This document shows, in pieces, positions 1 through 7,732 of a stretch of DNA of 64,000 nt. The notes below the pieces were generated by a model. That model made no database searches and had not been told where the DNA came from. It worked only from the letters and a program-made list of their open reading frames with translations. Made by a program: the position numbers and the translations under genes. The number at the start of each line of letters is the position of its first letter. Position 1 is the first letter of the stretch. The DNA comes from UBA2365 sp964594045 (GTDB taxonomy: Bacteria; Bacteroidota; Bacteroidia; Chitinophagales; Saprospiraceae): assembly GCA_964594045.1 (NCBI GenBank), contig CAZQKR010000001.1, forward strand, positions 115,830 through 179,829. The letters run 5' to 3'.

Positions 1-296
1 CTACTCATCTCTGATTTTGATACAACAAAGGCATTCAAATACCTGAGCACAACGAAAAAATCGAAAACTCCCTTGTGGTTGCAAACATACAAGGCTGGCG
101 TAGTGACCGCCTTACCTGATTTCCTGATCCTGAAGCCGACCAGGTCTACCAACAAGATCAGAAAAATCCTTCTCAGTCTGAAACCACCCTTGTCCGTATG
201 CGGAATGATGAGCGTCAGCAACATGTACCCGCCAATCAGAACTGTGGCCAGAATAAATACCAACAACAACCTGATACTGCCTAAAATATACCCCAT
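1..296 (-). CDS. 1-acyl-glycerol-3-phosphate acyltransferase (PlsC-like), C-terminus cut by window edge
   Basis: The minus strand reads open from an ATG at 294-296 to the window edge, giving the first 98 residues. Residues 5-30 form a hydrophobic N-terminal membrane anchor. At residues 73-79 the protein reads NHKGVFD, which is the HX4D catalytic motif (block I) of the PlsC/LPLAT acyltransferases; this family moves an acyl chain onto lysophosphatidic acid or a related acceptor at the inner membrane. Seen: anchor plus HX4D at the usual distance from the N-terminus. Inferred: the exact substrate, because the acceptor-binding blocks lie outside the window. The gene begins 158 bases downstream of the lysS stop on the same strand. 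Confidence 0.75.
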   Translation of the reverse strand, partial: MGYILGSIRLLLVFILATVLIGGYMLLTLIIPHTDKGGFRLRRIFLILLVDLVGFRIRKSGKAVTTPALYVCNHKGVFDFFVVLRYLNAFVVSKSEMS

Positions 297-322
297 TAAT
301 TGATTTTATCGTTTGTATTACT

Positions 323-340
323 TGAACCAGATAAGGTTCA
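323..340. other. Short inverted repeat between lysS and the acyltransferase gene
   Basis: TGAACC at 323-328 and GGTTCA at 335-340 form a six-base stem with a six-base loop. There is no clear T-run, so it is only a weak candidate for a lysS terminator or a leader structure of the downstream acyltransferase. Confidence 0.3.
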
Positions 341-454
341 GCTTAAAATTTAACCTGTTGATTATTCAAATGATAACTTGACATTTTGAAGCTTGCCCTA
401 TTTATGAAACAATTATTCTTTATGCATCCCTGAGAAAAAACCAATTGTAAGCTC

Positions 455-1957
455 CTACCCTTCCTTTTTCATCTGCGGAAAGAAGATCACATCCTGAATG
501 GATGGAGAATTTGTCATGATCATGGCCAGCCTGTCCATACCAATTCCCAGCCCTGCTGTGGGTGGCATCCCGTATTCCAGCGACCTGAGAAAATCCTCAT
601 CAAGTACCATGGCTTCATCATCGCCTCTTTTGCCCAGCTCCAGCTGGGACATGAACCGCTCACGCTGATCGATAGGATCATTCAGTTCAGAAAATGCATT
701 ACAGATCTCTTTCCCATTGCAAATGGCTTCGAATCGTTCAACAATCCCGGGTTTAGTCCGGTGTTTTTTCGCCAGTGGTGACATTTCAACAGGATAATCC
801 GTGATGAACGTTGGCTGGATTAATAAATGCTCACATTTCTCGCCAAAAATCTCATCGATCAGTTTGCCTTTGCCCATTGATGGGTCAACCGGAATATGCA
901 ATTTATGGCAGACTTCCCTCAATTCCTGCTCACCCATTGAACTGATGTCAATACCCGTGAATTCCCGGATGGCTTCAAACATGGTCAGCCTTTTCCATGG
1001 ACGCTTAAAATCTATTGAATGATCGCCTACCTGCAAAACAGTACTTCCATTCGTATCTATAGCGACTTTCTCAACCATTTCTTCCACCAGATCCATCATC
1101 CAGTTGTAATCCTTATAGGCAACATAAAGCTCTATCTGTGTAAACTCAGGGTTATGGAATCTGCTCATACCTTCATTCCGGAAGTCCTTTGAAAACTCAA
1201 AAACTCCGTCAAAACCTCCGACGATCAGTCGTTTGAGATATAATTCATTGGCTATTCTCAGATAGAGGGTCATGTCCAGCGTATTGTGAAAGGTTTTGAA
1301 TGGTCGGGCAGCAGCACCACCGTATAAAGGTTGCAAGATCGGTGTTTCAACTTCAAGGTAACCTTTGCCGTTCAGAAACTCCCGCATGGAATTGTACATT
1401 CTGGTACGTTTGATAAATGTTTCCTTCACATCAGGATTGACCACCAGGTCAACATACCGCTGTCTGTATCTGAAATCCGGATCAGTTACCGCATCATGCA
1501 CCTGTCCTTCAGCATCTACCTTGACTATAGGCAGAGGTTTCAGAGATTTGCTCAAAAGTTTCAGCTCACTCACGTGTATGGAGATCTCACCCATTTTGGT
1601 CACAAAAACATAACCTTTCACACCTATAAAATCTCCCAGGTCAAGTAACTTTTTGAAAAGCTCATTGTACAAAAAGTCATCACCTTCAGGACAGATCGAA
1701 TCCCTGCTGATATATAGTTGAATCCTCCCGGTGCTGTCCTGCAACTCAGCGAATGAAGCCTTTCCCATGATACGCTTCATCATGAGCCTTCCTGCAACAG
1801 AAACGTCCTGATAGTTTTTTTGCTCAGGATCAAAATGCTCATGTATTTCACGTGCAGTCACACTGACCGGATAAGTCTCCGCCGGATAAGGGTCAATACC
1901 GGATTCCAATATCTTTTTTAGGTTATCTCTCCTGATGATCTCCTGTTCGCTTAACAT
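455..1957 (-). CDS. lysS: Lysine--tRNA ligase, class II
   Basis: Charges tRNA-Lys with lysine using ATP in the cytoplasm. The 500-residue length is normal for bacterial LysS. An OB-fold anticodon-binding region covers about residues 50-135. The class II core carries motif 2 (FRNEGMSRFHNPEF) and motif 3 (GLGIGMDRLAM, residues 469-479), with the family signature GGAAARPF in between. The ATG at 1955-1957 gives the expected N-terminus MLSEQEIIRRDNL. It lies downstream of valS on the same strand, separated by about 160 bases with no recognisable gene. Confidence 0.97.
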   Translation of the reverse strand: MLSEQEIIRRDNLKKILESGIDPYPAETYPVSVTAREIHEHFDPEQKNYQDVSVAGRLMMKRIMGKASFAELQDSTGRIQLYISRDSICPEGDDFLYNELFKKLLDLGDFIGVKGYVFVTKMGEISIHVSELKLLSKSLKPLPIVKVDAEGQVHDAVTDPDFRYRQRYVDLVVNPDVKETFIKRTRMYNSMREFLNGKGYLEVETPILQPLYGGAAARPFKTFHNTLDMTLYLRIANELYLKRLIVGGFDGVFEFSKDFRNEGMSRFHNPEFTQIELYVAYKDYNWMMDLVEEMVEKVAIDTNGSTVLQVGDHSIDFKRPWKRLTMFEAIREFTGIDISSMGEQELREVCHKLHIPVDPSMGKGKLIDEIFGEKCEHLLIQPTFITDYPVEMSPLAKKHRTKPGIVERFEAICNGKEICNAFSELNDPIDQRERFMSQLELGKRGDDEAMVLDEDFLRSLEYGMPPTAGLGIGMDRLAMIMTNSPSIQDVIFFPQMKKEG

Positions 1958-2116
1958 ATTGTATTGTTTTATGTGTTATTTTAAAGTTGATTTCTTAATA
2001 AAATCTTGCACCGGCATTTACTCTTTCGAATATACAGGATTTTCACTGAATTGATCCAGTCATTCTTAAGATCAGATAGATCCCGGATCATCGGTGTCAG
2101 AATCCTGCTATCACCT

Positions 2117-4756
2117 TCACAGATGACTGATCGCTTCCTTCAGCATCCTGATCCTTTCTTCACCGTCTGCCAGTTTTTTACGTTCATTCTCAACCACGTT
2201 TTGTGGTGCATTACTGACAAATCTTTCATTTTCAAGCTTTAGCCGAACATTTTTAACAAAGCCTTCCTGATAATTCAATTCAGTCAATAAAGCCTCCATC
2301 TCTGCTTCCCTGTTGATCTCCACCGGGATTTCAAGTGAATATTTCTCATCTCCGGAAATAAAATGTACCAGATTGCTGGCTTCCTTTGCTACTGCAATAT
2401 TAAAGCTTTCAAGATAAGCCAGTTTGACTATGAACGTTTTAATTCCTTCATTTTCAAGCAAAGTCAGAACAGTATCTGAACTTTCCACAGTCAATTTAAG
2501 CAATTCCCTTGGTTTCAGGTTCTTTGAATTCCTGATCTCCCTTATTTTTGAGATCAATGCCTTTGCTTTCTCTCCTGCCTGGATAAAAGATGCATCAACC
2601 CGACCGGATTTTGGGTAAAGGCTGACAATACAGTCTTCCCCATCTTTTCTGTCCCTGATCACATGCCAGACTTCTTCGGTGATAAAGGGCATAAAAGGAT
2701 GAAGTATGGTCAATATTTTTTCATAGAATCCGATCGTGGTTTCGAGGCTTTTTCTGTCCAAAGGTTCGCCAAAAGCGGGTTTTATCGCTTCAAGGTACCA
2801 GGAAAAGAAATCGTTCCAGACAAAATTATACACGATCATCAGCGCATCTGAAAGCCTGTACTGAATAAAGCAATCATCCACTTCGCTGATCACCTGATCC
2901 ATTTTGTTTTCCAGCCATTTCGCTGCAAAGACATTTTCCGGAGGACAAGGGATCTCTGCCACTTCCCAGCCTTTGACCAGTCTCATGGCATTCCATATCT
3001 TGTTGCTGAAATTTCTGCCTTGTTCGCAAAGCTTAACATCAAAAAGCAAATCTCCGCCTGCTGGTGAACTGCTCAGCATGCCAAATCTGACTCCATCAGC
3101 ACCATATTCATCGATCAGGGCAAGTGCATCCGGACTGTTACCCAGCGACTTGCTCATTTTTCTTCTCATTTTGTCCCTGACCATGCCGGTGAAATATACA
3201 TGTTTGAATGGCTTCTCATTCACCCATTCATAGCCCGCCATGATCATCCTGGCAACCCAAAGGAAAATGATGTCCCAGCCGGTCACCAAAACAGTCGTAG
3301 GGTAATAATACTCCAGTTCCTTTTTGTCTGAAAAACCGCCGAAAACTGAGATCGGCCATAACCATGATGAAAACCAGGTGTCAAGAACATCCTCATCCTG
3401 AACCAGATCAGACTCCTTCAATGATTGGTTGCCTGTCTTCAGGATGGCTTTTTCCAGTGCTTCCTTTTTGGAATGGGCAACAAAGATCTCTGTTTTTCCC
3501 GCTGTCTCCAGATAATATGCGGGAATTCGATGGCCCCACCAAAGCTGTCTGGATATCGTCCAGTCGCGGATATTCTCCAGCCAGTGACGATAACTGTTTT
3601 TCTGATTTTTTGGAAAAAACTCGATGTCATCGTTCATGACATGCTCCAGTGCCGGCCCGGCAAGTGCTTTCATATCGACATACCACTGTTCGGAAAGCCG
3701 TGGTTCAACCAATACGTTGGTTCTTTCAGAACGTCCAACACTATGTGTATATGGCTCAATACTCACCAGCAAACCTTCCTTCTCAAGGTCTGCAACGATC
3801 AGTTTTCTAGCTTCCATCCGGTCAGTACCCACATAGAAACGTGCTGCTTCGCTGAGTGTACCATCCGGGTTGAAAATATCGATGACTTCCAGTTTATGCT
3901 CTATCCCGATATTATAATCGTTGGGATCATGCGCAGGTGTGATCTTGAGGGCACCTGTACCAAACTCCATATCCACATAACGGTCAAAAATCAGCGGAAC
4001 TTCCCTGTTGACCACGGGAACGATCACATTTTTACCTTTCAGGTGGACATAACGGGTATCTTTGGGGTGAACAGCAACTGCAGTATCACCCAGAATAGTT
4101 TCCGGTCTGGTGGTCGCAATCGTGACATAATCATCAGTGCCGGCGATCCGGTATTTTACATGATACAGATTGCCTGCTTCTTCCTCATAGATCACTTCTT
4201 CGTTGGACAATACCGTTTTTGCTTCAGGATCCCAGTTGATCATCCGCTCTCCCCGGTAAATCAATCCCTTCTCATAGAGGTCTATAAAAGCCTGAATAAC
4301 AGACTTTGACCGCTCTTCATCCATGGTAAATGCTGTTCTTTGCCAATCGCAGGATGCTCCGAGCTTACGCAATTGCTCAAGAATGATCCCACCGTATTTA
4401 TCCTTCCATTCCCAGGCATGATCCAGGAATTCTTCCCTGTCCAGTTCAGATTTTTTAATACCCTGCTCGCGCAAAAGTTTGACCACTTTTGCTTCAGTTG
4501 CGATCGAAGCATGATCAGTTCCAGGCACCCAGCAGGCATTTTTCCCGTCGAGTCTTGCTTTGCGGATCAGCACATCCTGTATGGTATTGTTGAGCATGTG
4601 ACCCATGTGCAGAACACCCGTGACATTGGGAGGAGGTATGACAATGGTATAAGGTTCCCTTTCATCCGGAACGGAATGAAAATATTTTTTATCCAGCCAG
4701 TGTTTATACCACTTTTCTTCAATGGCCGCTGCCTGATAACGAGAAGGTATTTCCAT
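2117..4756 (-). CDS. valS: Valine--tRNA ligase
   Basis: Charges tRNA-Val with valine; class I synthetase of 879 residues, the usual bacterial size. The HIGH-type motif is HMGH at residues 50-53, after PPPNVTGVL. The KMSKS loop (KMSKSLGNSPDAL) is near residue 532. Between them lies the CP1 editing insertion with the conserved TTRPET segment. The C-terminus ends in a charged heptad-like helix (about residues 815-879), matching the ValS coiled-coil arm. The antisense strand has long open frames that are shadows of this gene. Transcribed leftward with lysS downstream. Confidence 0.97.
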   Translation of the reverse strand: MEIPSRYQAAAIEEKWYKHWLDKKYFHSVPDEREPYTIVIPPPNVTGVLHMGHMLNNTIQDVLIRKARLDGKNACWVPGTDHASIATEAKVVKLLREQGIKKSELDREEFLDHAWEWKDKYGGIILEQLRKLGASCDWQRTAFTMDEERSKSVIQAFIDLYEKGLIYRGERMINWDPEAKTVLSNEEVIYEEEAGNLYHVKYRIAGTDDYVTIATTRPETILGDTAVAVHPKDTRYVHLKGKNVIVPVVNREVPLIFDRYVDMEFGTGALKITPAHDPNDYNIGIEHKLEVIDIFNPDGTLSEAARFYVGTDRMEARKLIVADLEKEGLLVSIEPYTHSVGRSERTNVLVEPRLSEQWYVDMKALAGPALEHVMNDDIEFFPKNQKNSYRHWLENIRDWTISRQLWWGHRIPAYYLETAGKTEIFVAHSKKEALEKAILKTGNQSLKESDLVQDEDVLDTWFSSWLWPISVFGGFSDKKELEYYYPTTVLVTGWDIIFLWVARMIMAGYEWVNEKPFKHVYFTGMVRDKMRRKMSKSLGNSPDALALIDEYGADGVRFGMLSSSPAGGDLLFDVKLCEQGRNFSNKIWNAMRLVKGWEVAEIPCPPENVFAAKWLENKMDQVISEVDDCFIQYRLSDALMIVYNFVWNDFFSWYLEAIKPAFGEPLDRKSLETTIGFYEKILTILHPFMPFITEEVWHVIRDRKDGEDCIVSLYPKSGRVDASFIQAGEKAKALISKIREIRNSKNLKPRELLKLTVESSDTVLTLLENEGIKTFIVKLAYLESFNIAVAKEASNLVHFISGDEKYSLEIPVEINREAEMEALLTELNYQEGFVKNVRLKLENERFVSNAPQNVVENERKKLADGEERIRMLKEAISHL

Positions 4757-4772
4757 TTTTCAAAAATTTGCG

Positions 4773-4780
4773 CAAATATA
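4773..4780 (-). promoter_or_regulatory. Putative valS promoter, -7 element
   Basis: The minus strand reads TATATTTG, an exact match to the Bacteroidota -7 consensus TAnnTTTG, 16 bases upstream of the valS ATG. No convincing TTG lies at the right distance, so only the -7 element is called. Confidence 0.4.
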
Positions 4781-5106
4781 ATGATATAATTGTAAGCGCT
4801 GAATATCACCGTGTTTTCAATGCAAAAGAATCCCAACAAATGCAAAAAATCTGTAATGCAGTAATGAGGCGCTCAAAAACCAAATAAACGGGTTTTCGTT
4901 TCTATATGATGCATTTACAGGTAAAAAGCGATGGAAAAAGCAATAATCCTGGCTTAAATGCGAAAAAAATGGCTCACTTCGCAACTTTTTTAAGCATAGT
5001 CTGCATCTATGGAATGTCAGTCAGCAAATACTTGATTTGATCTATGGCTTTTGGAATGAGATTTGAATAATATCTTAAAGTTGCCGGAATCAGGCAGGAT
5101 TTACAG
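4781..5106. other. Divergent intergenic region valS / sigma factor
   Basis: About 330 AT-rich bases between divergent genes. Apart from the valS -7 element beside it, no gene, RNA or exact TAnnTTTG for the sigma gene was recognised. Confidence 0.5.
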
Positions 5107-5643
5107 GTGGAAGAAAGAGAACTGATATCGAAGTGTATACAAAATGACAGATTAGCTCAGCGGGATCTGTACAACAGGTATTCACCCGTGATCTTCGCTC
5201 TGATCAAACGCTACATTCAGGATACTTTTATTGCTGAAGATATACTGGTTGAGAGTTTTTATAAGATTTTCACGAGGTTGAACCAATATAAGGAAACGGG
5301 CAGTTTTGAAGGGTGGATGAAAAGGGTCGCCATCAATGAATGTCTCATGTACCTGAGGAAAAACAAATCATTTCACCTCACTATAGAATCCGACAATATC
5401 GTTTTACCTTTTGAGATCAGTGTGGAAAGTAAAATCGATTTTGAGATGCTTTCCAAAGCACTGGATTTGTTGCCTGTTGGCTACAGAACAGTATTCAACC
5501 TGTATGTTCTGGACGGCTTCAAACATAAGGAGATCGCTGAGCAACTGGGTATCAGTATCAATACTTCGAAATCCCAGTTCAAATTGGCCAAGGAAAGACT
5601 TGAGAAAATTTTTAAACAAAAAAAGATTTCTATAACCGGTTAA
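5107..5643 (+). CDS. RNA polymerase sigma factor, ECF-like sigma-70 family
   Basis: A 178-residue two-domain sigma factor that would direct RNA polymerase to a special promoter set. Region 2 lies at about residues 10-87, with a typical AEDILVESFYKIF segment and the GSFEGWMKRVAINE helix that opens and recognises the -10 region. Region 4 lies at about 117-170 and contains a helix-turn-helix (FKHKEIAEQLGIS). Regions 1 and 3 are absent, as expected for ECF factors. The only good start is a GTG at 5107. The next gene begins two bases after the stop and encodes a one-TM protein, the usual arrangement for an ECF sigma and its membrane partner. The stimulus is unknown. Confidence 0.9.
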   Translation: MEERELISKCIQNDRLAQRDLYNRYSPVIFALIKRYIQDTFIAEDILVESFYKIFTRLNQYKETGSFEGWMKRVAINECLMYLRKNKSFHLTIESDNIVLPFEISVESKIDFEMLSKALDLLPVGYRTVFNLYVLDGFKHKEIAEQLGISINTSKSQFKLAKERLEKIFKQKKISITG

Positions 5644-5645
5644 TC

Positions 5646-6050
5646 ATGGGAAATAAAGCACCGATAGACGAAATTTTTGATATGCTTCATCAGTCCGGGC
5701 AGGAATATGAAGCAAAAGTTCCTGAACATGTATTCGACAGGATCGAAAACAGGCTTGATGCCGAAGTCAGGCAGGGCAAATTCAACTGGCAAAACTTAGC
5801 TGCCTACGCTGCGATCACCCTTTCAATAGGTGTTTCTTTACTCATTCTGACCCTTCATTTAAAAGACAGGGTAAACACTTATTCTGCTGAAGATCAATAT
5901 GTAGTTCAGATACTCAATGCAGATGAAAACGCAAGCGTATTTCCATCATACGACATTCATAAGCTCATGAAAGCCTATGAAAATATCATTTCGGAAGAAA
6001 CCGTATTGAAAGAATCCGGTCTGGGTATGGAGATCCGGACCGTCAACTGA
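5646..6050 (+). CDS. Single-pass membrane protein, putative anti-sigma partner
   Basis: 134 residues, ATG two bases after the sigma-factor stop, so the two are almost certainly cotranscribed and translationally coupled. Residues 1-48 are a charged cytoplasmic-type segment, 50-71 a single hydrophobic helix, and 72-134 an external-type tail. The N-terminal part has a VPEHVFDRIENRL segment like the N-terminus of many Bacteroidota anti-sigma proteins. No HxxxCxxC zinc anti-sigma motif is present. Seen: topology and coupling. Inferred: that it restrains the upstream sigma factor. Confidence 0.6.
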   Translation: MGNKAPIDEIFDMLHQSGQEYEAKVPEHVFDRIENRLDAEVRQGKFNWQNLAAYAAITLSIGVSLLILTLHLKDRVNTYSAEDQYVVQILNADENASVFPSYDIHKLMKAYENIISEETVLKESGLGMEIRTVN

Positions 6051-6051
6051 A

Positions 6052-6747
6052 TCAAGCGGGTTTATTGAACAGGTTCCAAAACTGTCTGGTAGAGGGATAT
6101 TTCGACATTAATCTCAGGTTCTCTTTTGTGACCGGATGAGTAAACGCAATTTTCCAGCTCAGCAGGCAGATCGATTTATCAGGCGTATTGTACTCTGATC
6201 CGTATTTGAGGTCACCTACAATCGGGCAACCGATACTCGCCATCTGGGCACGGACCTGGTGTGGTCTTCCTGTCATGAGTTCCACCCGGATCAAAGAAAA
6301 TTTTCCATGCCGGCCGATCAATTCATAATTGAGTATGGCTTCTTTCCGGTCTTTACCCGGTTTTTTATGCAGTTTGACCCTGTTTTTAACAGGATCCTTT
6401 TCGAGATAATGATGCAGTGTTCCTTTATATTCTGCAGGATTTCCCTCTGAGACACAAAGATAGGTCTTGGAAAAACCACCTTCTTTCATCATTTCATTGA
6501 GCCGGGTCAACGCTTTGGACGTTTTGGCAAATACCATCAGTCCCATAGCCGGCCTGTCAAGTCGGTGAACTGAACCCAGGAAAACGTCTCCGGGCTTACC
6601 CATTTTTTCCTTGATGAACCTTTTAACCATTTCAAGTATGGATTCATCCCCGGTTTCGTCCTTCTGGGACAATAGATTTGCGGGTTTAAAAGCGACAACT
6701 AAATGGTTGTCAAAGTATATAATATTTTCTTCAAAAAAGCATTTCAT
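6052..6747 (-). CDS. RluA-family RNA pseudouridine synthase
   Basis: Isomerises a uridine in rRNA or tRNA to pseudouridine. It has the family start IIYFDNHLVVAFKPANLLSQ and the catalytic block HRLDRPAMGLMVFAKT, where the Asp of HRLD is the nucleophile, plus the GRPHQVRAQMA helix. No S4 domain is present. The frame is open up to 6840, but the ATG at 6747 is preferred: it places the family N-terminus correctly (231 residues), and a good -7 element lies at 6817-6824, inside any longer version. It converges on the anti-sigma-like gene with one base between the stops. The target nucleotide cannot be told from sequence. Confidence 0.9.
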   Translation of the reverse strand: MKCFFEENIIYFDNHLVVAFKPANLLSQKDETGDESILEMVKRFIKEKMGKPGDVFLGSVHRLDRPAMGLMVFAKTSKALTRLNEMMKEGGFSKTYLCVSEGNPAEYKGTLHHYLEKDPVKNRVKLHKKPGKDRKEAILNYELIGRHGKFSLIRVELMTGRPHQVRAQMASIGCPIVGDLKYGSEYNTPDKSICLLSWKIAFTHPVTKENLRLMSKYPSTRQFWNLFNKPA

Positions 6748-6816
6748 AACTGATAAACATTTAACCTGTCCCGGATAAAAAAAATACGGATCTGAGAATC
6801 CGTTCTGATCAAAGCA

Positions 6817-6844
6817 CAAAAATAGATTAATTACTTGCATTCAA
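6817..6844 (-). promoter_or_regulatory. Promoter of the RluA-family gene
   Basis: Minus strand: TTG at 6844-6842, 17 bases, then TATTTTTG at 6824-6817, matching the Bacteroidota TTG / TAnnTTTG pattern. Predicted transcription start near 6810 leaves a leader of about 60 bases before the ATG at 6747. Confidence 0.55.
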
Positions 6845-7071
6845 GCTTTTTGGCAGAAACAATTTACCCGTTACGGTTACAATTGATATCATGTCAGCTG
6901 ATTGCATTTTTTCAAATACTCTGAACAGTCAGGCAGGACCTTCGAATTCGCAAAATAATTTAAAAAATATTTTTTTCTGTCATGCAGAAAATGATCATAA
7001 CTGAAATTGCAGTAATTACATATTAAAATATTTAAATATTTATTTTTTATTAAATTTCTTTATTTTACATA
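6845..7071. other. AT-rich intergenic DNA, no gene recognised
   Basis: Very AT-rich with A/T runs near 6960-7060. No open frame with coding character was seen. It leads into the two promoter/hairpin units described next. Confidence 0.5.
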
Positions 7072-7101
7072 TTGCATATATCAATAATGTGTTTATATTT
7101 G
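7072..7101 (+). promoter_or_regulatory. Bacteroidota promoter for small transcript unit 1
   Basis: TTG at 7072-7074, 19 bases, then TATATTTG at 7094-7101. This is an exact fit to the TTG-N19-TAnnTTTG vegetative promoter pattern. Predicted start about 7108, only about 30 bases before a strong terminator hairpin. Confidence 0.6.
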
Positions 7102-7105
7102 TACC

Positions 7106-7166
7106 AGTTTTGGTTTTTAATTGTAAAATTCGTTTTTGCTCGTGAAAAGTCACGAGCATTTTTTTT
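7106..7166 (+). ncRNA. Candidate small RNA / leader unit 1
   Basis: From the predicted start the DNA reads AGTTTTGGTTTTTAATTG (7106-7123), then a short spacer, then a perfect nine-base-pair stem TGCTCGTGA / TCACGAGCA (7137-7145 and 7150-7158) followed by eight T. The product would be about 60 nt with no room for a protein. The same block recurs in unit 2 at 7540. No known RNA family could be assigned from memory. Confidence 0.45.
7137..7166 (+). terminator. Rho-independent terminator, unit 1
   Basis: Stem 7137-7145 / 7150-7158 with an AAAG loop and an eight-T tail at 7159-7166. Confidence 0.8.
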
Positions 7167-7506
7167 ATACCTGAAATGCATCCTGATCAAAATATACACC
7201 AGCTGATTTGAATGGCTTAAACTTTTGAACAGATTATCCAAACTAATTTATTTCAAAAAAATCCTGAAAAATCATTCTTAACCCCAAATTTTATCCAGTT
7301 GTACCCTATACATAAAAGTATAACAGACAATAATTTAAATAAAATCAAACCAATCAGGGTAGCCTATCCGGTATATATTAGAAAATACTAATACACTTAA
7401 TTTTTTGAATTACTGTTAATTATATATTCTACGAAATAATCCTCAAATATACTTTATTCATTTCCCACGATTAACAAATAGTTACATTAAACTATATGAT
7501 CATATT
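7167..7506. other. AT-rich spacer between the two small units, nothing recognised
   Basis: About 340 bases with no open frame of coding quality, no repeat and no clear promoter. Confidence 0.5.
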
Positions 7507-7522
7507 TTGGCACGCTTTTTGT
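7507..7522 (+). promoter_or_regulatory. Sigma-54 (RpoN) type promoter
   Basis: TTGGCACG at 7507-7514, four bases, then TTGT at 7519-7522. The sigma-54 consensus is YTGGCACGrNNNTTGCW; the -24 block is perfect and the GG to G(C/T) spacing of 12 is exact, with the -12 C replaced by T. Predicted start about 7534. No rpoN gene or enhancer-binding protein is visible in the window. Confidence 0.65.
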
Positions 7523-7533
7523 TTCATATATGG

Positions 7534-7597
7534 CGTATGAGTTTTGGTTATTAAATTGAGTAATGCCCGTGTTTATTCGTCTTTACACGGGCTTTTT
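7534..7597 (+). ncRNA. Candidate small RNA / leader unit 2
   Basis: Starts about 12 bases after the sigma-54 -12 element. It contains AGTTTTGGTTATTAAATTG (7540-7558), matching unit 1 with one substitution and a one-base insertion, then a hairpin GCCCGTGT / ACACGGGC (7565-7572 and 7585-7592) followed by T-rich sequence. About 65 nt, non-coding by appearance. The terminator makes readthrough into the aminotransferase gene partial at best. Confidence 0.5.
7565..7597 (+). terminator. Rho-independent terminator, unit 2
   Basis: Eight-base-pair GC-rich stem 7565-7572 / 7585-7592, 12-base loop, then TTTTT at 7593-7597. Confidence 0.75.
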
Positions 7598-7664
7598 CAT
7601 TTTCACAACTTTTCAACAGGTTTACCCTAAAATACTTTATTTTTATTTCAGAATTTAACCAAAT

Positions 7665-7698
7665 TTGCATACCCTGCAAAATAAAAATTGTACATTTG
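7665..7698 (+). promoter_or_regulatory. Promoter of the aminotransferase gene
   Basis: TTG at 7665-7667, 23 bases, then TACATTTG at 7691-7698 (exact TAnnTTTG). The start codon lies 34 bases downstream. Confidence 0.5.
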
Positions 7699-7717
7699 TG
7701 TGATCATATTTTCACAC
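7698..7717. promoter_or_regulatory. Palindromic operator candidate GTGTGA-N8-TCACAC
   Basis: GTGTGA at 7698-7703 and TCACAC at 7712-7717 form a perfect inverted repeat with an eight-base centre. It begins on the last base of the -7 element and covers the predicted transcription start, where a repressor would block. It resembles a CRP/FNR-family half-site pair (TGTGA/TCACA) with a spacer two bases longer than in E. coli CRP sites. Confidence 0.4.
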
Positions 7718-7732
7718 AATTGACGCGTAATT

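Noticed and set aside
73..303. Small plus-strand open frame near the left edge
   Set aside because: It overlaps, on the other strand, the acyltransferase whose HX4D motif is intact; no support for a second gene.
3425..4309. Long plus-strand open frame opposite valS
   Set aside because: The opposite strand is clearly valS with all class I motifs; this frame has no domain and is a shadow.
6748..6840. Longer N-terminus for the RluA-family protein
   Set aside because: It would begin upstream of a good promoter and adds residues not seen in the family.
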